A stretch of DNA of 40,349 nucleotides from Roseburia sp. 1XD42-69 (GTDB taxonomy: Bacteria > Bacillota > Clostridia > Lachnospirales > Lachnospiraceae): contig NZ_RAZG01000034.1 in assembly GCF_003612565.1 (NCBI RefSeq), forward strand, positions 1 to 40,349, in the 5' to 3' direction. Below are positions 1 through 7,969 of the stretch, piece after piece. The notes beneath the pieces were generated by a model that saw only the letters and a list, made by a program, of their open reading frames with translations, had not been told where the DNA came from and did not search any database. The position numbers and the translations under genes were made by a program. Within the stretch, counting starts at the first letter, position 1, and each line of letters starts with the position of its first letter.

Positions 1-224
1 AAATACTCTTACATATCTAATTCTTATCAGGAAAGTCTAAAGTTCATAGACACAAGATTTTTTACAGCCTCTTTAAGACACTGGCAGAAGAACTGCATTA
101 TCAACGCACTTCACGAATAACACTTATGAATGAACTCCTTACCTGCTATCAATACCTGAAAGAGCACAATATGCTGCTTTTATATGAGGCTTACCGTAAT
201 GGTGAGGAACTGCCATTTGACTGA
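1..224 (+). pseudogene. C-terminal remnant of an unrecognised gene, frameshifted
   Basis: The window opens inside a reading frame that runs from base 1 to a TAA at 118-120. A second frame, open from base 21, carries on to a TGA at 222-224 and ends in LLYEAYRNGEELPFD. Joined near base 80 the two read as one tail, which suggests a single-base frameshift in the end of a larger protein lying upstream. I do not recognise the family; the element context (acetyltransferase, small element proteins) makes an element gene plausible. Either frame alone could also be chance. Confidence 0.3.
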
Positions 225-241
225 GTTTCATACAATAAATA

Positions 242-263
242 CGGCGGTCAATTAAGACCGCCG
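242..263. terminator. Perfect 8-bp stem-loop between the edge remnant and the GNAT gene
   Basis: CGGCGGTC at 242-249 pairs with GACCGCCG at 256-263 around a 6-base loop. On the plus strand it is followed by A-rich sequence, and on the minus strand by TATTTATTG, so the U-tract is weak in both directions. It sits just past the stop of the edge remnant and about 90 bases beyond the stop of the minus-strand GNAT gene, where a shared terminator would be expected. Confidence 0.4.
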
Positions 264-351
264 AAAAAATCAAATTAATTTACACACTTTACTTGACAAA
301 CCCAAAATCCCGGCCTGTCAGTTCGACAACTTTGAAGTTATCTGTTTCGAT

Positions 352-813
352 TTACAATTCTTTTCCCATACAAAGAGATTCCGGCATATCTACATACGCA
401 CCATAATTAGAAATTTGCTTAAATCCTAACTTTGAATATACATGACAGGATTCCGCTAAAAGTTCTCCTGTTTCCAAAATCATTTTTTTATATCCTAGTT
501 CTTTCGCCCACTCTATTAGTTTAGAAACCAGCTCTGTTCCTATACCCTTTCCTTGTTCATCTGGTATGACAAACACTCTTTTTAGCTCTACTGTATTTTC
601 ATCATAAGGACGTATCGAACCACCACCAATTGGATTATTGCCTCGATAAACAACTATCGCTTCGTTTATTTTATCAATTAGGTTATATTGAGCGTATTTA
701 TCTCGTTTAATTATTTTTCCAACTCTCAAATCTAAGTCCACGTCAAGCAATCTGCAATTTTCTATAAAATCTTTGTTATTCCCATCGCATCTTAAAAATA
801 CAATTTCACTCAT
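352..813 (-). CDS. GNAT family N-acetyltransferase
   Basis: A 153-residue protein with the GNAT core. The acetyl-CoA pyrophosphate loop is clear at about residues 80-92 ([16 protein letters not shown], the Q-x-x-G-x-G pattern), followed by the alpha-3 helix and the ILETG strand and YSKLGFK segment that close the fold. It should transfer an acetyl group from acetyl-CoA to an amine; the acceptor cannot be read from the sequence. The start has a good ribosome site (GGGGAGATAAG) about 8 bases upstream. It lies 57 bases downstream of the methyltransferase gene on the same strand and could be co-transcribed with it. It is complete, in contrast to the second GNAT gene at 16557-16916. Confidence 0.85.
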   Translation of the reverse strand: MSEIVFLRCDGNNKDFIENCRLLDVDLDLRVGKIIKRDKYAQYNLIDKINEAIVVYRGNNPIGGGSIRPYDENTVELKRVFVIPDEQGKGIGTELVSKLIEWAKELGYKKMILETGELLAESCHVYSKLGFKQISNYGAYVDMPESLCMGKEL

Positions 814-870
814 CTTTGTCTTATCTCCCCAAAAATTCGATTTCCCAGTATGACAAACTGGAATTTGTAA

Positions 871-1476
871 TTACTTTTTAGCTTTAAGAAACAATCCTTT
901 ATCTTTTCTATAAACCTGTACAGTTTTAAATCCAGAATTATAAAAAAATTTCTCTAACTCTTTTGGACTGTATACCCTCACATCTCCACTTTTTGATAAG
1001 GGAAACCAAAATTTATTTGCAAAAAATCTAAGTACAGTTCCAAAGTTAGGGTCAGCTATATACACTGTACCGTTTCTCTTTAAAATCCTTTTACACTCAT
1101 TTACAAATCCTTGTGGATTATCAAAATGATGAAATGCGCAACATATCGTTATAATATCAATACTTTCATCTTTCCATTCAAGTGGATAACAAGGCTTTAC
1201 TTCAAAATTCATATTAGGATAACGCATTTTTGCGGAATAAATCATGTTCTCTGATACATCTATTCCATTTGCTTGTATTTTTGCTTTTTTTGATAATTCC
1301 CTCAATAGAGTTCCATTTCCACATGCAACATCAAGAACGATATCACCTTCGCTCAAATCTATCATATTAGATAGCTCGTTAATATGAAATCTGGTATATT
1401 GTCCTTCTCTTGACGTATCATACTCAAATGCTATTTTATTGTACGCAATTCTTGATTCTTCTGTTTTTTTATTCAT
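871..1476 (-). CDS. Class I SAM-dependent methyltransferase (Methyltransf_11 type)
   Basis: About 201 residues from the chosen ATG at 1476. SAM-binding motif I is VLDVACGNGT at residues 47-56; the acidic end of strand 2 (NGIDVSE) and the post-motif segment with CCAFHHFDNP fit the UbiE/Methyltransf_11 group that methylates small molecules. The substrate is unknown. The frame stays open upstream to an ATG at 1533, but those 19 extra residues (MTNISLKNHQITIG and on) do not look like the family and no good ribosome site precedes them, whereas the family normally begins near MNKKTEESRIAYNKIA with GGGAAA upstream. It probably forms a two-gene unit with the GNAT gene downstream. Confidence 0.78.
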   Translation of the reverse strand: MNKKTEESRIAYNKIAFEYDTSREGQYTRFHINELSNMIDLSEGDIVLDVACGNGTLLRELSKKAKIQANGIDVSENMIYSAKMRYPNMNFEVKPCYPLEWKDESIDIITICCAFHHFDNPQGFVNECKRILKRNGTVYIADPNFGTVLRFFANKFWFPLSKSGDVRVYSPKELEKFFYNSGFKTVQVYRKDKGLFLKAKK

Positions 1477-1594
1477 GTCATTTTCCCAAATTCCGATTGT
1501 AATTTGATGATTTTTAAGGGAAATATTAGTCATTATATTTTGTTATTAAAATTTTCGCCAACCCTTGAAAACACTAAATTTATCGCAGGTGAAC

Positions 1595-1671
1595 TTTCCC
1601 TTAAAGTTTCCCTTGTGTTATATCTTCCCACAGGGCATTACGAACCCTGATAAGGGAAAAAATGAGGGAAA
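1595..1671. repeat. Nested inverted repeats upstream of two divergent genes
   Basis: A 20-base arm at 1595-1614 (two TTTCCCTT-like blocks) is an imperfect inverted copy of 1652-1671 (AAGGGAAAA and GAGGGAAA). Inside lies a second pair, CAGGG near 1632 and CCCTG near 1645. The structure occupies the space between the minus-strand methyltransferase and the plus-strand small protein, so an operator, cruciform or old recombination site are all possible. Confidence 0.45.
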
Positions 1672-1763
1672 CAAAATCACATAAAACATTATAACACAAA
1701 ACATACGGGAATTGTGAACTGATTGAAATGCCTTCAAAAAATAATGAAAAGAGGACAGATAAA

Positions 1764-2003
1764 ATGAATATGGTTTACGCAACATACAATATCCACCATA
1801 ACAGCATTGACATCTATACTTATGCAGGCTACTTTTTACGGATAGACTGCAATAAAGCGGAAGAAGGGTTGGAAATTACTCCCTGCTCTGAATGTGCCTT
1901 AAATGCTCTGGCAATAGACGAACCTCTTGAATATGTAAGATTGTATCTTGAAGGAAATATGCAGATGTGGGTGGATGCGGAGGATTCGTTAGAACTGTGG
2001 TAA
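1764..2003 (+). CDS. Small conserved element protein (DUF6061-like)
   Basis: A 79-residue acidic protein, MNMVYATYNIHH to EDSLELW. I recognise the overall pattern from small proteins carried by clostridial conjugative elements, probably the DUF6061 group, with unknown function. The start at 1764 is chosen because AGAGGA lies 8 bases upstream; a longer frame from 1728 has no comparable site. It is followed directly by a strong stem-loop terminator, so it is likely a single-gene transcript. No catalytic motif or membrane segment is visible. Confidence 0.65.
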   Translation: MNMVYATYNIHHNSIDIYTYAGYFLRIDCNKAEEGLEITPCSECALNALAIDEPLEYVRLYLEGNMQMWVDAEDSLELW

Positions 2004-2012
2004 TTTCTTGTA

Positions 2013-2058
2013 AAACAGCAGAGTCCAAATTTATATTTGGTTACTCTGCTGTTTACTT
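2013..2058. terminator. Strong bidirectional terminator
   Basis: AAACAGCAGAGT at 2013-2024 pairs perfectly with ACTCTGCTGTTT at 2043-2054, and CCAAAT/ATTTGG extends the stem inside with an offset. It ends the small gene at 1764-2003 and lies about 155 bases beyond the stop of the minus-strand ABC exporter. The sequence 2059-2210 shows nothing else. Confidence 0.75.
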
Positions 2059-2210
2059 TTAAGATGGCTATAATCTATAAGTCCAATATGCTAATCAACC
2101 TTTCCAATTTGTATTTCGGGTATAGAAAAGCAACACCTTTAATGAGTAAATTTTGGAGTTTCTTAAACAATAATTGTTTATCTTCTAAATAGATAAAATT
2201 ACAGTCTCAT

Positions 2211-3905
2211 TTAATTAGAATTTTCTTTTTCTTTCTTGTATAAGTCAAAAAAGTAACTGTTATTTTCCAGCAATTCATCAAAAGTCCCATTACCAACAAT
2301 CTTTCCGTTTCTAAATACAATAATACGGTCAAATTCCCTAATGGAAGTCAGACGGTGGGCAACAGCAATCACGGTAGCATGTTTTATCTGTTCCAAAACA
2401 TTTTTCATAACGATACCTTCGGTCACGTTGTCCAGTGCTGATGTTGCTTCATCTAAAACGACTATATCAGAATTATCAAACCAAAGTCGGGCTAATGCCA
2501 ATCGCTGCTTTTCTCCACCCGATAAACAAGTTCCTTTCTCACCTATTTTTGTTTCTACACCTTTATCCAATGCGGCAAGCAATGACAACAGATGTGTTTT
2601 TTCAAGGCATACATGAATATCATTTTCTGAAACTTCCCTGTCAAACACAAGATTTTCTCTGATTGTGCCGTCAAAAACAGGAGTGTCCTGTGATAAATAG
2701 GATACTTTTTCATACAATGATTCCAGTGAAATATTTTTAAGTGGTTCGTCGTCAAAAAGAATATTTCCCTTATCATACTTGAGCAGTCCAACCAAAATTT
2801 TTGTCAATGTAGATTTTCCCGAACCCGATTCGCCGACAAATGCTATTTTTTCACCTCTTTTAATCGTCAGCCTGACAGATTGAAGCACCTCTTTGTTTTC
2901 ATAGGAAAACGATACGTCCTCAACATGAATTTCGCTTAAAGGTGCAGGAAAATCTATGCCTTGTTCAAGCTGTGTATCTTCTTTCAAATCTAACAGCCCC
3001 GTAAACCGCATCCAAGCCGTTTTATTCAGTTTGTACTGTACATAAATAACGTTAAAAATTGCGATAGGAGTATATGCATTATCAATCAATGTGATTAAAG
3101 CGACTACAGAGCCAATGGATAAATGGTTGTTTCTCCATGCATAAGCTAAAATCCCAACATCTAAGCAGGTAACTAACAATGCAAATATGGTGAAAAACGC
3201 TTCGTGTATCATAGTCATTTTTACTTTTGATGATACAATAACACGCTTTGCCCCCAATGCCTTTTTTACTTCATTTGGAAATTGATGTTTCATGCGGAAA
3301 ATCGGCATTTCCATAAAGCCACGCACAAGAAAATGGTTTAATTCTTCCTCGTTTGTCAGTATCTTTTCCTTTATCTGATACAATCCTTGCAGCAGAAGAT
3401 TCGTTACCAAAAATACAATAATATATCCTGCCAAAAGAAAATATGTAATCGTTCTGTCTATTTTCCAGATAAAATATAGGCTAAAAAGAATTGTCGGCAG
3501 TAAATTTCTGACGACGCTAAACCAAAAGTCATAGAGAACACCTTTTCCTGCATTAGCCCCATTTTCAATCTGTTGAACCAACTTTCCTGTTCCTAACTTT
3601 TGGTATTCAAAATAATCCATTCTGCCAATCTTACGCAGTGCCAGTAACTTAAAATCCAGGTAAATCTCATTTCCAAGTTTGGCAGACGGATATTCGTCTA
3701 TATAGTTTATTCCATAATTGATAAAAAGAATGGCACCATAAAATAAAATCCCATAAATGGTTATTGTTCTGTCTGTCAGTCCGTCTATAACCTTTTGAAA
3801 ATAGTCAGCTTTGTAGTTTGACATAAAGGCATTGAATAAGCCGATTAACAGATAGACAATTACCCATTTCTTGTTATTTCTTAAAACTTCTTTCATATAA
3901 CGCAT
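2211..3905 (-). CDS. ABC exporter, half-transporter with fused membrane and ATPase domains
   Basis: A 564-residue type IV (MsbA/LmrA-like) exporter. The N-terminal ~310 residues carry about six membrane segments; the ATPase follows with Walker A GESGSGKST (about 359-367), signature LSGGE (461-465), Walker B VVLDEATSALD (about 482-492) and the AVAHRLTS switch histidine. It should work as a homodimer or paired half-transporter expelling hydrophobic drugs or peptides. The ATG at 3905 is chosen over 3932 because AAGGAG lies 8 bases upstream. A 15-codon leader peptide and large inverted repeat sit 100-160 bases upstream, pointing to attenuation control by a translation-affecting signal. All catalytic motifs are intact. 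Confidence 0.88.
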   Translation of the reverse strand: MRYMKEVLRNNKKWVIVYLLIGLFNAFMSNYKADYFQKVIDGLTDRTITIYGILFYGAILFINYGINYIDEYPSAKLGNEIYLDFKLLALRKIGRMDYFEYQKLGTGKLVQQIENGANAGKGVLYDFWFSVVRNLLPTILFSLYFIWKIDRTITYFLLAGYIIVFLVTNLLLQGLYQIKEKILTNEEELNHFLVRGFMEMPIFRMKHQFPNEVKKALGAKRVIVSSKVKMTMIHEAFFTIFALLVTCLDVGILAYAWRNNHLSIGSVVALITLIDNAYTPIAIFNVIYVQYKLNKTAWMRFTGLLDLKEDTQLEQGIDFPAPLSEIHVEDVSFSYENKEVLQSVRLTIKRGEKIAFVGESGSGKSTLTKILVGLLKYDKGNILFDDEPLKNISLESLYEKVSYLSQDTPVFDGTIRENLVFDREVSENDIHVCLEKTHLLSLLAALDKGVETKIGEKGTCLSGGEKQRLALARLWFDNSDIVVLDEATSALDNVTEGIVMKNVLEQIKHATVIAVAHRLTSIREFDRIIVFRNGKIVGNGTFDELLENNSYFFDLYKKEKENSN

Positions 3906-3964
3906 AACTGTACTCCTTTTCTGAAATGACAAAAATTGTCATTCGATAATATTGTCATTAGAAC

Positions 3965-4034
3965 AGTACAGTTGCAACTGTCAGCAGGTTCAATTATCCT
4001 CAGCACAATCTGCTAACAGTGTATCAACTGTACT
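3965..4034 (-). promoter_or_regulatory. Inverted-repeat attenuator ahead of the ABC exporter
   Basis: AGTACAGTTG near 4025-4034 is matched by its complement near 3965-3975, and GCAG/CTGC blocks (3984-3988, 4010-4014) extend the pairing into an imperfect stem of roughly 25 bases. On the minus strand the first arm overlaps the last codons and stop of the leader peptide, the classic geometry in which a stalled ribosome frees an alternative fold. A shorter palindrome, TGACAAAAATTGTCA at about 3928-3942, lies just before the exporter start and its ribosome site. Confidence 0.65.
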
Positions 4035-4060
4035 GAGTAAATATCTCGGATATATTTCAT
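4013..4060 (-). CDS. Leader peptide MKYIRDIYSVQLIHC
   Basis: A 15-residue open frame preceded by an excellent ribosome site (GGAGGTG at 4070-4076, 9 bases from the ATG). Its stop at 4013-4015 falls inside the first arm of the inverted repeat upstream of the ABC exporter. The strength of the ribosome site for such a short frame argues that it is translated. By analogy with erm, cat and ABC-F resistance leaders, translation or stalling here would decide whether the exporter is expressed; the inducing signal is unknown. The distance from its stop to the exporter start is about 107 bases. Confidence 0.65.
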   Translation of the reverse strand: MKYIRDIYSVQLIHC

Positions 4061-4169
4061 AAATAAATTCACCTCCATTCTCTTTTTCCAAACAAAAAAT
4101 CTTCCCATAAAGACAGCAAAAACAACCCAAATACTTTTGGGTATATTTTGCCATTCATGCGGAAGATTT

Positions 4170-4340
4170 TCAACATCCAACATTATTCAAATCGCAAATA
4201 CGATTCTCAATTTCTTCGGTAGTAACACGCAAATGGACGAATTGAATTACTACCTCTACAAAATAGCATTTTTCATTGTTTTTGTCAATAACCTTTTTCT
4301 TGCAATCTCCATTATGATGTGGTAATTTATCTTGCCCTCT
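4170..4340 (-). pseudogene. Degenerate short element frame downstream of the relaxase tail
   Basis: Just after the relaxase-like stop an ATG GAG ATT GCA start near 4319 opens a frame that ends early; the neighbouring frame continues as KKVIDKNNEKCYFVEVV to CDLNNVGC and stops at 4170. One missing A in the A-run near 4306 would join them into a protein of about 47 residues. I do not recognise it. A chance frame is possible. Confidence 0.25.
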
Positions 4341-5367
4341 TATCCTTACTTTTTGAAGTGTGTTTCGTTTGTCTATCTGCATTTTCTCTTTGATAATTCT
4401 GTAATCGTTTGTAAATGCTATCTTCCCGCCTGTCAGCTTTGTCTTGATAATTGTCATTAGCTGTTTTAGCGGCAGCAAAGATTTTGTAGAAATCATGTAC
4501 CGTTTGAAATCCATACCGTTTAACAATCCCCGGCAAACCGACTTTCAGAAGGTCTATTTCCTCGTTCTTGCGGTCAATCCTGTTTTGCAGTTCCCCTCAA
4601 TTTGTCAGCTTTGCCAATCCTTTCAGGCTGTCACGTTCAAGTTCTAAAGCATTGCGCGCCCTCTCTGCGTCAAAGATAATCCCGTTTTGACGGTTCAGTT
4701 CCTTATAAATCTTCAGCAGCTTTGGATATGCGGCGGCTTCAGCGGACATAGCAGGCTTTGGAAGTATCTTTGGTGTTTCCTGATTTGTTTCTTTCGTTTG
4801 GGTTTTGTGCTGCGGCTCCTGTTTTTGTGCTGACGGATTGGCAGCCGGTTCTTTAAGGCGGCTATGCTCCTGCTTTGGCGTTTTATCCGTCTGCGGTATT
4901 ATTTCTACCGTTCTTCCCCCGCTTGGCTCTGCAATCGACTGTAACAATTCTTTCTCAAAAAACTTTGCCGACAATTCCCTTGCCTTATCCAATACTTTAG
5001 AAATCAGCAATGCCAGTGCCGTAACAGCAGTCATAATAATACTTCCCAGACGTTCCGGCTGACTGCCGAATATATCAACCGATTCTCTGATGCGGTATGT
5101 GATATATTTTTTCTTTATCTGTTGCATCTCTGTTTCGGGAACTCCGCTGACGATTGCCCTGTCTACTTCACAATTCCAGCGCATACGCATTTCATTATCG
5201 GTCTGTATCTGTTTCGCTTTCGGGTTGTTTTTCCCTATCTTCTTGGTGGCGAGATACAATCCGCTGCTGTCAAACACATGAAGTTTTTCTTTGTCATCTT
5301 TTACAAGAAGATTGATAAGGTCGGTATAAAAATGCTTTACCTCGTCAACAAAATCCTCCTGCTTCAA
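4327..5367 (-). pseudogene. Relaxase/mobilisation protein, C-terminal remnant with frameshift
   Basis: Two consecutive frames form one gene. The first (5367 to 4597) reads KQEDFVDEVKHFYTDL, then a hydrophobic patch (SIIMTAVTALALLISKV), a proline/glutamine-rich linker and a coiled coil (ELNRQNGIIFDAERARNALE). It breaks near 4597, where the other frame takes over with QNRIDRKNEEIDLLKVG and VKRYGFQTVHDFYKIFAA to a stop at 4327. This matches my memory of C-terminal regions of Tn1549-type relaxases. An in-frame stop at 5371-5373 and no start beyond TTG show that the N-terminal nicking domain is gone. Two lesions, 5' truncation and a frameshift, make it non-functional. Confidence 0.6.
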
Positions 5368-5400
5368 AAGCTATGTTGGCCAGAGAAAGAAGCGGAAATG

Positions 5401-5444
5401 AAAACTGCCGTTGTGGGAATGGGCGTTCTTACAACGGCAGTTTT
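5401..5444 (-). terminator. Terminator of the XRE regulator gene
   Basis: AAAACTGCCGTTGT (5401-5414) and ACAACGGCAGTTTT (5431-5444) form a perfect 14-bp stem with a 16-base loop. It lies 35 bases past the stop of the minus-strand regulator. The terminal T run belongs to the stem itself and no longer U-tract follows, so efficiency is uncertain. Confidence 0.6.
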
Positions 5445-5478
5445 GGATAAGTATATATGATTTTTAAAGATGCCTGAA

Positions 5479-6213
5479 TTATTGGCCTGTCTGAAAAAGC
5501 TCTACACTGTATTTGGCAGGATTATCTTTGTTGATGTAAACATTCGCATATAAATCTTCTTTTCGCGTAAATTGTGTCAAAACATAATAATTACTTACTG
5601 CTTTGTATTCCTTACCCTCATAAATAAACCGACAGGCAATTCTGCAAGTGACGTAGTTTCCTACTCTAATCCAGGCTGCCGGAAGCATATCCTCTATTTC
5701 TGAGTCCATACAAGCGCCTGAATGCTTCAGGTTTTTCAATTTATTCCTGTCATATACCAGCTTACTCATTGAAGCCAAAAACAATATCAGCCATACAGAA
5801 ACATTGATTAACATGGGTTCCAATATAGTAGAATTAAAAAAATTCCCAACAAGACCAACCGCTAATTCAATTACTGCTACAAGCAAAGCGGCATTAGCAC
5901 ATATGGAGAATAAGTATTTTACAGGCTTAAGACTGGCAATTTGCTTTTCTTTGAAAAGTCTGGAAATATTTTCCTCCGCTTTTCCTTTGTATTCCTCCGC
6001 TGATATATGCTCACCTGAAAAAAGCTCGTTTAAACTAATACCCAAAGCATCGCACAAAGGCTGTAAAAGCGACATATCCGGCATTCCTCTTCCGTTTTCC
6101 CATTTGGAAACTGCCTGATTGGTAATCCCTAAAGTTTCTGCAAGCTGCATTTGTGTCAGATTTTTTTCTTTTCTGCACTGTGCAATAAAGGCACCTATTC
6201 TTTTCTGATCCAT
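5479..6213 (-). CDS. XRE-family transcriptional regulator with membrane-associated C-terminal domain
   Basis: A 244-residue protein. Residues 5-60 are a Cro/C1-type HTH (LTQMQLAETLGITNQAVSKWENG), the version common in Firmicutes with the WENGRGMPDMSLLQPLCDALG signature. Two hydrophobic segments follow at about 97-126 and 132-152, then a soluble tail (about 170-244) resembling membrane-anchored domains that sense envelope state. AAGGAG lies 9 bases before the start. It is probably monocistronic, with its own promoter/operator at 6260-6308. It may act as a membrane-tethered repressor; its targets cannot be read here. Confidence 0.82.
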   Translation of the reverse strand: MDQKRIGAFIAQCRKEKNLTQMQLAETLGITNQAVSKWENGRGMPDMSLLQPLCDALGISLNELFSGEHISAEEYKGKAEENISRLFKEKQIASLKPVKYLFSICANAALLVAVIELAVGLVGNFFNSTILEPMLINVSVWLILFLASMSKLVYDRNKLKNLKHSGACMDSEIEDMLPAAWIRVGNYVTCRIACRFIYEGKEYKAVSNYYVLTQFTRKEDLYANVYINKDNPAKYSVELFQTGQ

Positions 6214-6262
6214 ACAATAAATCTCCTTTGCTATATTTGTGACCGCAGTATATCAAAAAGAG

Positions 6263-6308
6263 AATCTATTTAGAACATATTAAGCGTTGATTCAATACTA
6301 AACGCTTA
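6263..6308 (-). promoter_or_regulatory. Promoter and inverted-repeat operator of the XRE regulator
   Basis: TAAGCGTT (6281-6288) and AACGCTTA (6301-6308) form a perfect 8-bp inverted repeat with a 12-base spacer. On the minus strand a TTGAAT box inside the spacer is followed 17 bases later by TAAATA, so the repeat would straddle the -35 box. That is the position expected for autorepression by the XRE protein downstream. Confidence 0.5.
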
Positions 6309-6324
6309 GTTGAGCGTCACAAAT

Positions 6325-6558
6325 TCAGTTATTACCTGTCGAATCAGTACATTTTTCTTCATGTTCCAACTGTATCACATCTGAAATGTCACAATCTAAA
6401 GTTTCACAAATTTTCGTCAGCGTTTCCATACTGATGTGCTTTCCCTTTCCCATGTTGGCTATCATATTTGTGGTCAGGCCAGCGGCAAGCCTTAAATCCT
6501 CTTTCCTCATGTTGCGCTCTATCAGTGTGTGCCAGAGCGGTTTGTAGCTGATATGCAT
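6325..6558 (-). CDS. Small Cro/C1-type HTH regulator
   Basis: About 77 residues from the ATG at 6558 (MHISYKPLWHTLIERN). The body is a compact HTH (RKEDLRLAAGLTTNMIANMG and ISMETLTKICETLDCDISDVI) with almost nothing else, as in the HTH_26 regulators that control clostridial integrative elements. The inner ATG is preferred because AGGGAG sits just upstream; the 14 residues before it are basic and atypical. It is 16 bases upstream of the XRE operator region and transcribed in the same direction. It is probably the repressor of a lost element. Confidence 0.78.
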   Translation of the reverse strand: MHISYKPLWHTLIERNMRKEDLRLAAGLTTNMIANMGKGKHISMETLTKICETLDCDISDVIQLEHEEKCTDSTGNN

Positions 6559-6692
6559 TTTTCTCCCTGCCTTTCTGCCCGGATGGGTGCTTGCCTCCAT
6601 TATATCAGGTTTCTTGCTAACTCACAAATATTTCTTGACGGTATCGCCGGTTCCGTCTGGATTGTGCTTTTCCTTTCCTCTTTTGATTACCT

Positions 6693-7095
6693 CTAATTAG
6701 CCATAACCTGTGTGATACCTGCAAGAATCAGATCAGCATGCAGAGTCCTTTCGTTTTGAGTGCGGCGTCCTGCGAGACAGAGATTATCTTTGATGTGATT
6801 GATATCTCTCTCGACTACAGTTCTGGTTTTATAAGTATTATTCCATTCTTCGGTTTCACGAATGGATCCGGGATAAGCCCGAAGGTCTTTTTCGGGATAG
6901 ATATAAACCATACGACCGCATTTTGAGGTGGTACATGGGTTTTCGCAATCGCATTGTCGGTGAGATTTTTGGGTGGATTTATCATAAACCCATTTCATCT
7001 TTGGGCAGATAAATTTAAAAGTTGGCAATCCGCTTCTCAAATGTGATTTGCTTCCTTCAGTTTTCATCGGAAGTGAAGGATCACGAAATATAGCT
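6693..7095 (-). pseudogene. DDE transposase, C-terminal remnant
   Basis: About 130 residues of a transposase C-terminus, with a CxC/CxxxxxC cluster (CDCENPCTTSKCG) and the segment TVVERDINHIKDNLCLAGRR, where the glutamate would be the last acid of the DDE triad, then LHADLILAGITQVMAN. The first two catalytic acids and the N-terminal HTH are missing. The 5' end abuts the truncated HTH_16 gene at about 7090-7100, so this is the piece that interrupted it. I recognise it as a Firmicute IS transposase tail but cannot fix the IS family. Confidence 0.65.
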
Positions 7096-7212
7096 GTCAT
7101 AATGATGTATAATAATCTGCATAGCTTCCGGGTCGCCCTTAGTGGCGGCTATGATTACCGGGTATGGTAGTAAGCCGCGCTCGTCCTGTTCGGTTTTACC
7201 AGTCTTTCCCAT
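7081..7212 (-). pseudogene. HTH_16-type element protein, N-terminal 40 residues only
   Basis: The frame starts at an ATG at 7212 that overlaps the end of the sigma-like gene, the usual arrangement in Tn916/Tn5397 relatives. It reads MGKTGKTEQDERG, then LLPYPVIIAATKGDPEAM, the signature of the conserved helix-turn-helix protein of these elements, and ends after HHYDSYIS at 7081-7083. The normal protein is about three times longer. The frame is cut where transposase sequence begins. Confidence 0.65.
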
Positions 7213-7591
7213 AAGTGTGTTCCTCCAAATAGCGTTTTAAGAGATCAAAAGAGCTTGTCCGGCGATATTGCACTGTGCTTCTCGGAATGTTTTGAAGTTT
7301 TGCAATCTCCGCGTCATTCATATCAAAGAAGTAGTACAACAGTACAGCTTCGTCATTTGCAAAGTATGTGTCATAGGTGCAAAGCTGATCTTCCTCCTGC
7401 TGTGTCAAGTCAGAAAAGCTAATTTCGCGTAACTGCCGACGCTTCATATCAACGTAAAACTGGCAGTTCAGAAAACCGTTGCGCTTGGCATAATCTTTCA
7501 GCATGGTTTTCTGTGTGCTGATACTCATGCTCTCGTTGTTCGTGCCGTCATCTCTGGAGTTGTCATTTTGGTGGAGAGCAGAAAACCGCAT
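7196..7591 (-). pseudogene. Chimera: serine-recombinase N-terminus joined to an internally deleted sigma-70-like factor
   Basis: One open frame of 131 residues made of two families. Residues ~11-48 (SRDDGTNNESMSISTQKTML to NGFLNCQFYVD) are the N-terminal catalytic-domain start of a TnpX-type large serine recombinase; the catalytic serine region before it is scrambled. From residue 49, MKRRQLREISFSDLTQQEED is the start of the small element sigma factor, which jumps from YDTYFANDE straight to AVLLYYFFDMNDAEIAKL and the region-4 HTH (IPRSTVQYRRTSSFDLLKRY). About 25 residues between the two sigma segments are missing compared with relatives. An ATG at 7447 could still start the sigma part alone. 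Its 3' end overlaps the HTH_16 fragment. Confidence 0.65.
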
Positions 7592-7712
7592 AGAATCAGC
7601 AGAAAAGCGTAACTACACCTTTTATCAATCCCCCCGCATAACACTCTTTTTACACCTTTGAATATAAAGCTATCTTCCTATACAATCAAACCATGAAAGG
7701 ATGGTGTTGATT

Positions 7713-7892
7713 ATGAGAGAAAAGAAAAACCATTTGTATGTAGACAGCCAAGAACGGAGCATTTTATTACATAGCCTTGTGGAGCTGAAAAACCAGCTCA
7801 TACAGCAGGGCAGATATACGGACTGCGTTGACGAATTAATATTTAAGGTCGTAAACGCACCCGTCAAGAGAATGAAAATTGAATATGTCTAA
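7713..7892 (+). CDS. Small conserved integrative-element protein
   Basis: A 59-residue protein, MREKKNHLYVDSQERSILLH and on, ending KRMKIEYV. It matches my memory of a short protein found beside the sigma/HTH genes of Tn1549- and Tn916-like elements, divergent from them as here. Function unknown. The inner ATG at 7713 is preferred over 7701; AGGATGG lies about 12 bases upstream. The strong terminator at 7907-7952 follows at once. Confidence 0.65.
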   Translation: MREKKNHLYVDSQERSILLHSLVELKNQLIQQGRYTDCVDELIFKVVNAPVKRMKIEYV

Positions 7893-7906
7893 GGCACATC
7901 ATTATG

Positions 7907-7952
7907 AAGCCGCTTATTCTTATTTGTTTTTAAGAGTAAGCGGCTTTTTTTT
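7907..7952 (+). terminator. Rho-independent terminator
   Basis: AAGCCGCTTATTCTTA (7907-7922) pairs with TAAGAGTAAGCGGCTT (7931-7946) with one mismatch and an 8-base loop, followed by T7. It ends the small element gene at 7713-7892. Confidence 0.85.
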
Positions 7953-7969
7953 GTGATTTGCAACAATGC

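Noticed and set aside
5800-6120. Plus-strand frame opposite the XRE regulator
   Set aside because: The minus strand has the HTH signature, membrane segments and ribosome site.
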